64,000 nucleotides of DNA. It comes from Phylloscopus collybita. Its lineage: Eukaryota > Chordata > Aves > Passeriformes > Phylloscopidae. The DNA lies in contig JAJNNQ010000142.1 of assembly GCA_027886175.1 (NCBI GenBank), forward strand, positions 1,742,501 to 1,806,500, given 5' to 3'. Under the pieces are notes generated by a model. That model ran no database searches. It was not told the origin of the DNA and saw only the letters and a program-made list of their open reading frames with translations. The position numbers were made by a program, and so were the translations under genes. This document shows, piece by piece, positions 46,576-59,440 of this stretch; position 1 is the first letter of the stretch; every line of letters starts with the position of its first letter.

Positions 46576-49500
46576 GAGACTTTGGTTTCCCAAGGTAATG
46601 GGCCACCGTTTGCGGCTAATGCTGCCTGCCAGCCACTGGGCTTATGCCTACTAAAATTCCACTAAAATTCTACACAAATGAGGATATCTCCCAGGTGCAA
46701 TCTATAACCAGATGGAAGTTTGTCTGCCCTTGTAGCTCCAAACGCCTCCTAAAAACTGAAATCAGGAACGTGGGTTGGAGACTTTCTTCTCCCATGGAAA
46801 TGGGCCACCGTTTGTGTCTAATGCTATGTGCCTGCCACTGGGCTTATGCCTAGTAAAATCCCATACAAATGAGGATATCTCCCAGATGGAGTCTACCACC
46901 AGTTGAAAGTTTGTCTGCCCTTGTAATGCCAACGGCCTCCTACAAATTGACATCAGGAATCTGGAAAGGACGCTTTGGTTTCCCATGGAAAAAGGCCACC
47001 CTTGGTGTTTAATGCCGTCTGCCTGCCAGTGGGCATATGCCTACTAAAATTCCCTACAAATGAGGATATCTCCCAAATGCAATTTCCCACCAGATGGAAG
47101 TTTGTTTGCCCGTTTAATGCCAAAGTCCTCCGACAACCTGACATCAGGAATGTGGGATGGAGACTTTGGTTTCCCTAGGAAACGGGCCACTGTTCCTGTC
47201 TAATTCTCTCTGCCTTCCGCTGGGATTCTGCCTACTAACATTCCACTAAAATTCCATAGAAATGAGGATATCTCCCAGGTGCAATCTACAACCAGATGGA
47301 AGTTTCTCTGCCCTTATATTGGAAAACGCCTCCTACAAAGTGACATTTGCAACATGGGGTGGAGATTTTGGTTTCCCATGGAAAAGGGCCACTCTTTGTG
47401 TCTAATGCTGTCTACCTGTCACTGGGGTTATGCCTGTTGAAATTCCTCACAAATGAGGATATCTCCCCGATGCAATCAACCACCAGATGGAAGTGTGTCT
47501 GCCCTTGTAGTGCCAAAAGCCTCCTTCAAACTGACATCAGGAACATAGTATGGATAATTTGTTTTTCCATGGAAAAGGGCCACCGTTCCTGTCTAATGCT
47601 GTCTGCCTGGCACTGTGGTTATGACTGCTGAAGTTCCTCACAAATGAGGATATCTACCACACGGAATCTACCACCAGTTGGAAGTTTGTCTGCCCTTGTA
47701 GTGCCAAAGGCCTCCTAAAAACTGACATCAGGAACAAGGGGTGGAGACATTGTTTTCCCATGGAAATGGACCACCGTTCGTGTCTAATGCTGTCTGCCTG
47801 CCACTGGGGTTATGCCTACTAAAATTCCACTAAAATTCTATTCAAATGAGGATATCTCCCAGGTGCAATCTACCACCAGATGGAAGTTTGTCTGCCCTTG
47901 TAGGTCCTAAGGCCTCCTACAAACTGACATCAGGAACGTGAGATGGAGACTTTGGTTTCCCATGGAAAAGGTCCATTGTTCGTGTCTAATGCTGTCTGCC
48001 TGCCCATGGGTTCCTGCCTGCTGAAATTCCATACAAATGAGGATATCTTCTCGATGCAATCAACCACCAGACGGAACTTTGTCGGCCCTTGTAGTGCCAA
48101 AGGCCTCCTACAAACTGACACCAGGAACCTGGAGTGGAAACTTTGGTTTCCATGGAAAAGGGCCACTGTTCTTCTCTGATGCTGTCTGCTAGCCACTCGG
48201 CTTCTGCATACTAAAATTCCAATAAAATTCCATACAAATAAGGATATCTCCATGATGGAATATACAACGAGATGGAATTTTGTAGACCTTGTAGTCCAAA
48301 GGCCTCCTGCAAACTGACATCAGGAACGTGGGGTGGAGACTTTGGTTTTCCAAGGAAAAGGTCCTCCGTTCCTGTCTAATGCTGTCTGCCTGTCACATGG
48401 CTTATGGCTGCAAAAATTGCATACAAATGAGGATATCTCCCAGATGCAATCTACCACCAGTTGGAAGTTTTTCTAGCCTTGTAGTGCCAAAGGCCTCCTA
48501 CCAACTGACATCAGGAGACTGGGGTAGAGACCTTCGTGTCCCATGAAAAAGAGCCACCGTTTGTGTTTTATGCTCTCTGCCGATCATTTGGATTCTGCCT
48601 ACTAAAATTCCACTAAAATTCCATGCAAATGAGGATATCTATCACGTGCAATCTACCACCAGTTGGAAGTTTGTCTACCCTTATAGTGCCAAAAGCCTCG
48701 TAAAAATTATCATCAGGAATGTGGGGTGGAGACTTTGGTTTCCCATGAAAAAGCCACCGTTCGTGTCTAATGCTGTCTGCCTGGCACTGGGCTTCTTCCT
48801 ACTAAAATTTCACTAAAATTCCATACAAATGAGGATATCTCCCTGGTTCAATCTACCACCAGATGAAAGTTCCTCTGCCTTTGTAGTGCCAAAAGCCTCG
48901 TATAAATTGACATCTTAAACCTAGGGTGGACACATAGGTTCCCATGGAAAAGGGTCACCGTTCGTGTCTAATGCTGTCTGCCTGCAACTGGGCATATGCC
49001 TGCTGAAATTCCATACAACAGAGGATATCTCCAGGGGGAATCTATCAGCAGATGGAATTTTGTCTGCCCTTGTAGTGCCAAAGGCCTCCTACAAACTGAC
49101 ATCAGGCATGTGACATGGAGACTTTGGTTTCCCAAGGAAATGGACCACCGTTCGTGTCTAATGCTGTCTGCCAGACACTGGGCTTATGCCTACTAAAATT
49201 CCACTAAAATTCTATACAAATGAGGATATCTCTCAGGTGCAATCTACCACCAGTTTGAAGTTTGCCTGCCCTTGTAGTTCCAAAGGCCTCCTACAAACTG
49301 ACATCAGGAACGTGAGGTGGAGACTTTGGTTTCCCATGGAAAAGGTCCATTGTTCGTGTCTAATGCTGTCTGCCTGCCACTGGGCTTCTGCCTGCTGAAA
49401 TTCCATACAAATGAGGGTATCTCCTCAATTCAATCAAACACAAGACGGAACTTTGTCTGCCCTTGTAGTGCCAAAGGCCTCCTACAAACTGACATCAGGA

Positions 49501-52500
49501 ACCTGGAGTTGAAACTTTGCGTTCCCTTGGAAATGGGCCAGCGTTCGTGTCTAATGATTTGTGCCTGCAACTAGGCTTCTGCCTATTAAAATTCCACTAA
49601 AATACCATACAAATGAGGATGTCTCCCAGGTGCAATCTAAACCAGATGGATGTTTCTCTGCCCTTGTAGTGCCAAAGGCCTCCTAAAAACTGACAGCAGG
49701 AAAGTGGGGTGAAGACTTTCTTTTCGCATGGAAATGGGCCACCGTTTGTGTCTAATCCTATGTGCCTGCCACTGGGCTTCTTCCTACTAAAATTCCACTA
49801 ATATTCCATGGAAATGAGGATATCTCCCAGGTGCAATCTACCACCAGATGGAAGTTTTTCTGCCCTTGTAGTTCCAAACACCTCTTACAAACTGACATCA
49901 GGAACGTGGGGTGGAGACTTTGGTTTCCCATGGAAAAGGGCCACAGTTTGTGTCTAATGCTGTCTGCCTGCCCCTGTTGTTACGCCTGCTGAAATTCCTC
50001 ACAAATGAATATATCTCCCAGATGGAGTCTACCACCAGTTGGAAGTTTGTCTGCTCTTGTAGTGCAAAAGTCCTCCTATAAACGGACATAAGGCACGTGG
50101 TGTGGAGACTTTGGTTTCCCATGGAAATGGGCCACCGTTGGTGTTTAATGCTGTCTACTTGCCACTGGGCTTCTGCCTACTTTAATTCCACTAATATTCC
50201 ATACAAATGAGGATATCTCCAAGACGCAATATGCCACCAGTTGGAAGTTTGTCTGTTCTTGTAGTGTAAAAGGCCTCCTAAAAACTGACATCAGGAAGCT
50301 GGCCTGGAGACTTTGTTTTCCCCTGGAAAACGGCCACTATTCATGTCTAATTCTGTGTGCCTGCAGCTGGGATTCTGCGTACTAAAATTCCTCTAAAATT
50401 CTATACAAATGGGAATATTTCGCAGGTGCAATCCTCCCCCACTTTGAAGTTTCTCTGCCCTTGTAGTGCAAAAAGGCTCCTATAAACTGACATCTGAAAC
50501 ATAGGATGGATAATTTGGTTTCCCATGGAAAAAGGTCACTGTTCATGCCTAATGCTGTGTGCCTGCCACTGGGCGTATGCCTGCAAAAACTCAATACAAA
50601 TGAGGATATCTCGCAGATGCAATTTACCACGAGGTGGAAGTTTGTCTGCCCTTGTAGTGGCAAAAGCCCCCTAAAAAACTGACATCAGGAACCAGGCGTG
50701 GAGACTTTGGTTTCCAATGGAAAAGGACCACTGTTCGTATCTAATGCTGTCTGCCTGGCACTGTGGTGATGACTGCTGAAGTTCCATACAAATGAGGATA
50801 TCTCCCAGGTGCAATCTACCACCAGGTGGAACTTTGTCTGCCCTTGTAGTGCCAAAGGCCTCCAAAAAACGGACATCAGGAACGTGGGGTGAAGACTTTG
50901 GTTTCCCATGGAAAAGGTCCACCGTTTGTTTCTAATGCTGTCTGCCTGGCTTTGAGATTATGAGTGCTGAAGTTCCATACAAATGAGGATATCTCCCAGG
51001 TGCAATCTACCACCAGGTGGAAGTTTGTCTGCTCTTGTATTGCCAACGGCCTCCTAGAAACGGACATCAGGAACGTGGGGTGGAGACTTTGGTTTCCCAT
51101 GGAAATGGGCCACCGTTCGTGTCTAATGCTGTCTGCATGCCACTTGGTTTCTTCCTATTAATATTCCACTAAAATTCCATAGAAATAAGGATATATCCCA
51201 GGTGCAATCTACAACCAGATGGAAGATTCTCTGCCCTTGTTGTACCAAAGCCCTCCTAAAAAACTGACATCAGGAACCATGGGTGGAGACTTTGATTTCC
51301 CATGGAAAAGGACCAGCGTTCATGTCTAATGCTGTCTGCCTGCCAATGAGCTTCTGCCTGCTGAAATTCCAAAAAAAATTTGGAAATCTCTCCGATGTAA
51401 TCAACCACCTGACGGAAGTTTGTCTGCCCCTGTAGAGCCAAAGGCCTCCTACAAATTGACATGAGGAGCCTGGAGTGGAGACTTTGGTTTCCCATGGAAA
51501 AGGGCCAGCGTTCGTGTCTAATGCTGTCTGCCCGCCACTGGGTTGTGGCTACAGAAATTACATACAAATGAGGATATCTCCCAGATTCAATATGCCACCA
51601 GTTGGAAGTTTGTCTGTTCTTGTAGTGTAAAAGGCCTCCTAAAAACAGACATCAGGAACCTGGCCTGGAGACTTTGGTTTCCCCTGGAAAAGGGCCACTA
51701 TTCATGTCTAATTCTGTCTGCCTGCCACTGGGATTCTGCGTACTAAAATTCCTCTAAAATTCTATACAAATGAGAATATCTCGCAGGTGCAATCTACCCC
51801 CGGTTTGAAGTTTCTCTGCCCTTGTATTGCCAAAGGTCTCCTATAAAATGACATCTGAAACGTAGGATGGATAATTTGGTTTCCCATGAAAAAGAGCCAC
51901 TGTTCATGCCTAATGCTGTGTGCCTGCCACTGGGCGTATGCCTCCTAAAATTCCATACAAGTGAGGATATTTCCCAGATGCAATTTACCACCAGATGGAA
52001 GATTGTCTGCCCTTGTAGTGGCAAAGGCCTCCTAAAAAACTGACATCAGGAACCAGGGGTGGAGACTTTGGTTTCCCATGGGAAAGGACCACCGTTTGTG
52101 TCTAATGCAATGTGCCTGCCACTGGGCTTATGCCTAGTGAAATTCCATACAAATGAGGATATCTCCCAGATGGAATCTACAACCAGTCGGAAATTAGTCT
52201 GCCCTTATAGTGCCAAATGCCTCCTACAAACTGACATCAGGAACGTGGGATGGAGACTTTGTTTCCAATGGAAAAGGGGTACCGTTCCTGTCTAATGCTG
52301 TCTGCCTGGCACTGTGGTTATGACTGCTGAAGTTCCATACAAATGACGATATCTCCCAGGTGCAATCTACCACCAGGTGGACGTTTGTTTGCCCTCCTTG
52401 TGCCAAAGGCCTCCTAAAAAGTGACATCAGGAACGTGGGGTGGAGACATCGGTTTCCCATGAAAAAGGTCCACCGTTCGTGTCCTATGCTGTCTGCCTGC

Positions 52501-52623
52501 CACTGGGCTTCTGCCTGCTGAAATTCCATACAAATGAGGATATCTCCTCGATGCAATCAACCACCAGATGGAACTTTGTCTGCTCTTGTAGTGCCAAAGG
52601 CCTCCTACAAACTCACATCAGGA

Positions 52624-53419
52624 GCCTGGGTTGGAGACTTTGGTTTCCCATGGATATTGGCCAGCGTTCGTGTGTAATGCTGTCTGCCTGCCGCTGGACT
52701 TCTGCCTACTAAAATTCCACTAAAATTCTATACAAATGAGGATATCTCCCAGGTGCAATCTACCACCAGTTTGAAGTTTGCCTGCCCTTGTAGTTCCAAA
52801 GGCCTCCTACAAACTGACATCAGGAACGTGAGGTGGAGACTTTGGTTTCCCATGGAAAAGGTCCATTGTTCGTGTCTAATGCTGTCTGCGTGCCACTGGG
52901 CTTCTGCCTGCTGAAATTCCATACAAATGAGGATATCTCCTCGATGCAATCAACCACCAGACGGAACTTTGTCTGCCCTTCTTGTGCCAAACGCCTCCTT
53001 CAAACTGACATCAGGATCCTGGATTGGAAACTTTGGTTTCCCATGGAAATGGGCCAGCGTTCGTGTCTAATGATGTGTGCCTGCCACGAGGCTTCTGCCT
53101 ATTAAAATTCCACTAAAATTCCATACAAATGAGGATGTCTCCCATGTGCAATCTACCACCAGATGGAAGTTTGTCTGCCCCTGTAGACCCAAAGGCTTCC
53201 TACAAATTGACATTAGGAACCTGGGGCGGAGACTTTGGTTTCCCTTTGAAAAGGACCACCGTTCCTGTCTAATGCTGTCTGCCTGGCACTGTGGTTATGA
53301 CTGCTGAAGTTCCATACAAATGAGGATATCTCCCAGGTGCAATCTACCACCAGGTGGACGTTTGTTTGCCCTTCTTGTGCCAAAGGCCTCGTAAAAACTG
53401 ACATCAGGAACGTGAGGTG
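52624..53419 (+). repeat. Direct block duplication within S191, copy 2
   Basis: Second member of the four-unit block at offset 6844 from 45,780-46,575. Its right end overlaps the left limit of the inverted arm that pairs with 59.44-62.39 kb. Confidence 0.88.
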
Positions 53420-55967
53420 GAGACAGCGGTTTCCCATGAAAAAGGTCCACCGTTCCTGTCCTATGCTGTCTGCCTGCCACTGATCTTCTGCCTGCTGAAA
53501 TTCCATACAAATGAGGATATCTCCTCAATGCAATCAACCACCAGACGGAACTTTGTCTGCCCTTGTAGTGCCAAAGGCCTCCTACATACTGACATCAGGA
53601 ACCTGGAGTGGAGACTTTGGTTTCCCATGGAAATGCGACAGCGTTCGTGTCTAATGATGTTTGCCTGCCACTAGGATTCTGCCTATTAAAATTACAATAA
53701 AATTCCATACCATTGAAGATGTCTCTCACGTGCAATCTAACACCAAATGGAAGTTTGTCTGCCCCTGTAGAGCAAAAGGCTTCCTACAAATTGACATCAA
53801 GAAGCTGGGGCAGAGACTTTGGTTTCCCATGGCAAAGGGCCACGGTTCCTGTCTAATGCTGTCTGCCTGCCACTGGGCTTATGGCTACTAAAATTACATA
53901 CAAATGAGGATATCTCCCAGATGCAATATGCCACCAGTTGGAAGTTTGTCTCCTCTTGTAGTGCCAGAGGCCTCCTAGAAAATGACATCAGGAACCTGGG
54001 GTGGAGACTTTGGTTTCCCATGGAAATGGGCCACTATTCATGTCTAATTTTTTCTGCCTGCCGCTGGGATTCTGCCTACTAAAATTCCACTAAAATTCCA
54101 TGCAAATGCGAATATCTCCCGGGTGCAATCAAACACCAGATGGAGATTTCTCTGCCCTTGTATTGCCAAAGACCTCCTTCAAACTGACATCAGGAACATA
54201 GGATGGATAATTTGTCTTTCCATGGAAAAGGACCACCGTTCCTGTCTAATGCTGTCTGCCTGGCACTGTGGTTATGACTGCTGAAGTTCCATACAAATGA
54301 GGATATCTCCCAGATGCAATATGCCACCAGATGGAAGTTTGTCTGCTCTAGCAGTGCCAAAGGCCTCCTTCAAACTGACATTCGGAACCTGGCCTGGAGA
54401 CATTGGTTTCCTATGGAAAAGGCCCACCGTTCGTGTTTAATTCTCTCTGTCTGCAACTGGGCTTCTGAGTACTAAAATACCACTAAAATTCCATACAAAT
54501 AAGGACATCTACGAGGTGCGATCCACCACTAGATGGAAGTTTGTCTGCCCTTGTAGTGCCAAAGGCCTCCTACAAACTGACATCAGGAGCCTGGGTTGGA
54601 GACTTTGTTTTCCCATGGAAAAGGGCCACCGTTCGTGTCTAATGCTGTCTGCCTGCCACTGGGCTTCTATCTGCTGAAATTCCATACAAATGTGGATATC
54701 TTCCCGATGCAATCAACCACCAGACGGAAGTTTCTCTGCCCTTGTACTGTCAATGGCCTACTAAAACCTGACATCGGGAACGTGGTGTGGAGACTTTGAC
54801 TTCCCTAGGAAAAGGACCACCGTTCCTGTCTAATGCGGTCTGCCTGGCACTGTGGTTATGACTGCTGAAGGTCCATACAAATGAGGATATCTCTCAGGAG
54901 CAATCTACCACCAGGTGGAAGTTTGTCTGCCCTTGTAGTGCCAAAGGCCTCCTAGTAACGGACATCAGGAATGTGGGGTGGAGACTTTGGTTTCCCTATA
55001 AAAATGGGCCACCGTTCGTGTCTAATGCTGTCTGCCTGCCACTGGGGATCTTCGTAATAAAATTCCAATAAAATTCCATAGAAATGAGGATAACTCCCAG
55101 GTGCAATCTACCACCAGATGGAAGTTTTTCTGCCTGTATGTTGGAAAAGGCCTCCTACAAAGTGACGTCAGCAATGAGCGCGGAGATTTGGGTTTCCCAT
55201 GGAAATGGGCCACCTTTCGTGTCTAATGGTGTCTGCCTGCCACTGGGATTATGCCTTGTAAAATCCCATACAAATGAGGATATCTCCCAGATAGAGTCTA
55301 CCACCAGGTGAAAGTTTGTCTGCCCTTGTAATGCCAATGGCGTCCTACACACTGACATCAGGATTCTGGAGAGGACGCTTTGGTTTCCCATGGAAAAGGG
55401 GCACCTTGGTGTTTAATGCTGTCTCCTTGCCACTGGGCTTATGACTACTGAAATTACATACAAATGAGGATATCTCCCTAAACAAAATTTCCCACCAGAT
55501 GGAAGTTTGTCTGCCCTTTTAATGCCAAAGGCCTACTAAAAACTGACATCAGGAGCCTGGGTTGGAGACTTTGTTTTCCCATGGAAAAGGGCCACCGTTC
55601 CTCTCTAATGCTGTCTACCTGCCAATGGGCTTCTACCTGATGAAATTCCATAAAAATGAGGATATCTCAACGATGCAATCAACCACCAGACGGAAGTTTG
55701 TCTGCCCTTGTAGTGACAATAGCCTCCTAGAAACGGACATCAGGAACGTGGGGTGGAGATTTTGGTTTCCCATCAAATGGGCCATTATTCGTGTCTAATG
55801 CTGTCTGCCTGCCACTGGGTTTCTTCCTACTAAAATTCCACTAAATCTCCTTAAAAATGAGGATATCTCCCAGGTGCAATCTACAACCAGATGGAAGTTT
55901 CTCTGCCCTTATATTGGAAAACGTCTCCTACAAAGTGACATCAGCAACATGGGGTGGAGATTTTGGT
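53417..55967 (+). repeat. Left arm of large inverted S191 duplication
   Basis: Pairs with the reverse complement of about 59,441-62,385. Paired landmarks sum to 115,408 for 53.80-55.97 kb and to 115,802 for 53.42-53.89 kb, so the right arm holds about 394 bp (two units) more. The arm ends at the exact S191/Qa junction at 55,967, while its partner continues as satellite. Confidence 0.85.
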
Positions 55968-56810
55968 TAGTTCCCTGAAATAACTTTCTTGACAGCTCTG
56001 CTATGCAGACGCACAGGAAAGCCGGCAGAGCTGCTCCTCTAGCTGCTCTACGCAGAGGCAACTGTAAATCAGCTAGACAGTGATCCTTTTGTGGAAAAGG
56101 CAGGAAAGTGGCTGCAAGAGCGTTTTGGCTTGCTGGAAGCAGCAGCAAGCACGCGGGCTTCTCTGCACGCTGCAAACACAAAACAGAAGCACCTACACGG
56201 CGAGAGGAGACGGCCTGACACCTGCTGCACTCAGTACAGCTCTGGGCTGCTGCCAGGAAAGGTATTTCAAGGAACTAGCCACGGGGACTCTGCACTGTGC
56301 TGGGAGAGTTTCTACAAGGTGACCAGAAGCTGTTCGCCAGCACCCGCTTGCAGCGACCGAGTTCGGCTTTCCACGTTCTTCCCCGGCTCTCTTTCGCTTC
56401 TCCGCACAAGCTGCGGCTGGACCGAAGACGCCGCTGGCTGTGGTTCCGCGAAGCGCTGCTTTCTCGGCAAAACGCAGCTTCTCGTTCTTGACAGCTCTGC
56501 TATGCAGAAGCACAGGAAAGCCGGCAGAGCTGCTCCTCTAGCTGCTCTACGCAGAGGCAACTGTAAATCAGCTAGACAGTGATCCTGTTGTGGAAAAGGC
56601 AGGAAAGTGGCTGCAAAATCGTTTTGGCTTGCTGGAAGCAGCAGCAAGCACGCGGGCTTCTCTGCACGCTGCAAACACAAAACAGAAGCACCTACACGGC
56701 GAGAAGAGACTGCCTGACACCTGCTGCACTCAGTACAGCACTGGGCTGCTGCCAGGAAAGGTATTTCAAGGAACTAGCCACGGGGACTCTGCACTGTGCT
56801 GGGAGAGTCT
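55968..56810 (+). repeat. Qa block at the satellite orientation switch
   Basis: About 1.7 Qa units; GCTTGCTGGAAG occurs at 56,128 and 56,627 (499 bp apart). The left part begins mid-unit at CTTTCTTGACAGCTCTGC after an AGTTCCCTGAAATAA bridge. The right end stops mid-unit at GGGAGAGTC and joins inverted S191. Landmarks GGCTGGACCGAAGACGCC and CACGCGGGCTTCTC distinguish this copy from the other Qa arrays. Frames up to 163 codons are not considered genes. Confidence 0.93.
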
Positions 56811-57528
56811 TCATTTGTATAGAATTTTAGTGGAATTTTAGTAGGCATAAGCCCAGTGTCTGGCAGACAGCATTAGGCACGAACGGTGGTCCATTTCCTT
56901 GGGAAACCAAAGTCTCCATCTTACGTGCCTGATGTCAGTTTGTAGGAGGCCTTTGGCACTACAAGGGCAGACAAACTTCCAACTGGTGGTAGATTCCGTG
57001 CGGGAGATATCCTCATTTGTGAGGAATTTCAGCAGGCATAACCCCAGTGGCAGGCAGACAGCATTAGACACAAACGGTGGTCCTTTTCCATGGGAAACCG
57101 AAGTCTCTACCCCACGTTCCTGATATTAGTTTGTAAGAGGCCTTTGGAAGTACAAGGGCAGAAAAACTTCCATCTGGTGGTAGATTGCACCTGGGAGATA
57201 TCCTCATTTTTATGGAATTTTAGTGGTATTAAAGTAGGCAGAAATCCAGCGGCAGGCAGACTGCTTTACACATGAACGCTGGCCCATATCCATGGGAAAC
57301 TAATTCTCCACTCCAGGCTCCTCATGTCAGTTTATAGAAGGCCTTTGGAAATACAAGGGCAGAAAAACTTATATCTGGCGGTAGACTGCACCCGGGAGAT
57401 GTCTTCATTTGTATGGAATTTCAGTGGAATTTTCGTAGGTAGAAGCCCAATGGCAGGCAGACATTAATAGACACGTACGGTGGCCCATTTCCATGAGAAA
57501 CCAAAGTCTCCACCCCAGGTTCCTGATG
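56811..57528 (-). repeat. Inverted copy of 41,827-42,544
   Basis: Begins TCATTTGTATAGAATTTTAG exactly at the Qa junction and pairs base for base in order with the plus-strand S191 near the start of the long array, including rare variants GTCTGGCAGACAGC, TCCGTGCGGGAG and CTGGCGGTAGACTGC. Its partner lies over 14 kb away. Confidence 0.88.
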
Positions 57529-59440
57529 TCAGTTTTTAGGAGGCCTTTGGCACTAGAAGGGCAAACAAACTTCCAACTGGTGGGAGATTCCATCTGGGAA
57601 ATATCCTCATTTGTGAGGAATTTCAGTAGGCATAACTCCAGTGGCAGGCAGACAGCATTAGACACGAACAGTGGCCCTTTTCCATGGGAAACCAAAATCT
57701 CCACCCCATGTTGCTGATGTCACTTTGTAGGAGGCGTTTTCCAATATAAGGGCAGAGAAACTTCCATCTGGTTGTAGATTGCACCTGGGAGATATCCTCA
57801 TTTCTATGGTGTTTTAGTGGAATTTTAGTAGGAAGAAGCACAGTGGCAGGCAGACAGCATTAGACACGAACAATGGCCCATTTTTATGGGAAACCAAAGT
57901 CTCCACCCCACATTCCTTATGTACGTTTCTAGGAGGCCTTTGACACTACAAAGGTAGACAAACTTCCGTCTGGTGGTTGATTGCATCGGGGAGATATCCT
58001 CATTTGTATGGAACTTCAGCAGGTAGAAGCCCAGTGGCAGGCAGACAGCATTAGACATGAACGGTGGCCCTTTTCCCATGGGCAGCCAAAGTCTCCAAGC
58101 CACGTTCCTGATGTCAGGTTTTAGGAGGCCTTTGGCAGTACAAGGGCAAACAAACTTCCGTCTGGTGGCTGATTGCATCGGGGAGATATCCTCATTTGTA
58201 TGGAATTTCAGCAGGTAAAAGCCCAGTGGCAGGCAGACAGCATTAGACACGAACGGTGGCCCTTTTCCATGGGAAAACAAAGTCTCCAACCCAGGCTCCT
58301 GATGTCAGTTTGTAGGAGGCCTTTGGCATAAAAAGGGCAGACAAACTTCCATCTGGTGGGAAATTGCATTTGGGAGATATCCTCATTTGTAGGGAATTTT
58401 GGTAGGCTTCTGCCCACTGGCAGGCAGACAGCATTAGACACGAACAGTGGCCCCTTTCCATGGAAAAACAAATTATCCATCCTATGTTCCTGATGTCAGT
58501 TTTTAGGAGGCTTTTGGCACTGCAAGGGCTGACAAACTTCCACCTGGTGGTAGATTGCACCTGGGAGATATCCTCATTTTTATGGAATTTTAGTGGTATT
58601 TTAGTACTCAGAAGCCCAATGGCAGACAGACAGCATTAAACATGAATGGTGGGCCTTTTCTATAGGAAACCAAAGTCTCCAGGTGAGGTTCCGAATGTCA
58701 GTTTGAAGGAGGCCTTTGGCACTGCAAGAGCAGACAAATTTCCATCTGGTGGCATATTGCGTCTGGGAGATATCCTCATTTGTATGTAATTTCAGTAGTC
58801 ATAAGTCAGTGGCAAGGAGACAGCATTAAACACCAAGGGTGGCCCTTTTCCATGGGAAACCAAAGCGTCCTCTCCAGGTTCCTGATGTCAGTTTGTAGGA
58901 GGCCGTTGCATTACAAGGGCAGACAAACTTTCAACTGGTGGTAGACTCCATCTGGGAGATATCCTCATTTTTATGGAATTTTACTAGGCATACGCCCAGT
59001 GGCAGGCACATAGCATTAGACAAAAAGGGTGGCCCATTTCCATGGGAAAACAAAGTCTCCACCGCACGTTCCTGATGTCAATTTTTAGGAGGCCTTTGGC
59101 ACTTCAAGGGCAGACAAACCTCCACCTGGTGGTAGATTGCACCTGGGACTTATCAGCATTTGTATGGAACTGCAGCAGTCATAACCACAGTGCCAGGCAG
59201 ACAGCATTAGACACGAACGGTGGCCCTTTTCCATGGGAAACCAAAGTCTACGCCCCAGGTTCCTGATGTTAATTTGTAGGAAGCCTTTGGCTCTACAGGG
59301 GCAGACAAACTTCCATCTGGTGGTAGATTGCACCTGGGAGGTATCCTCATTTGTATGGAATTTTAGTGGAATTTTAGTAGGCATAAGCCCAGTATCTGGC
59401 AGACAGCATTACACACGAACAGTGGCCCTTTTCCATGGGA

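Larger units (their letters stand above)
41608..55967 (+). repeat. Long S191 satellite array, direct orientation
   Basis: About 73 tandem units of 191 or 202 bp. Units are heterogeneous and fall into recognisable variants (for example TCCTCGATGCAATCAACC, CATAGAGCCAAAGGCTTCC-like and CCTGGCACTGTGGTTATGACTG types). These recur in the same order at distance: a four-unit block at 45,780-46,575 reappears at 52,624-53,419. This is block duplication rather than a homogeneous higher-order array. It stops mid-unit at GGAGATTTTGGTT (55,967), where the Qa block begins. Confidence 0.97.
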
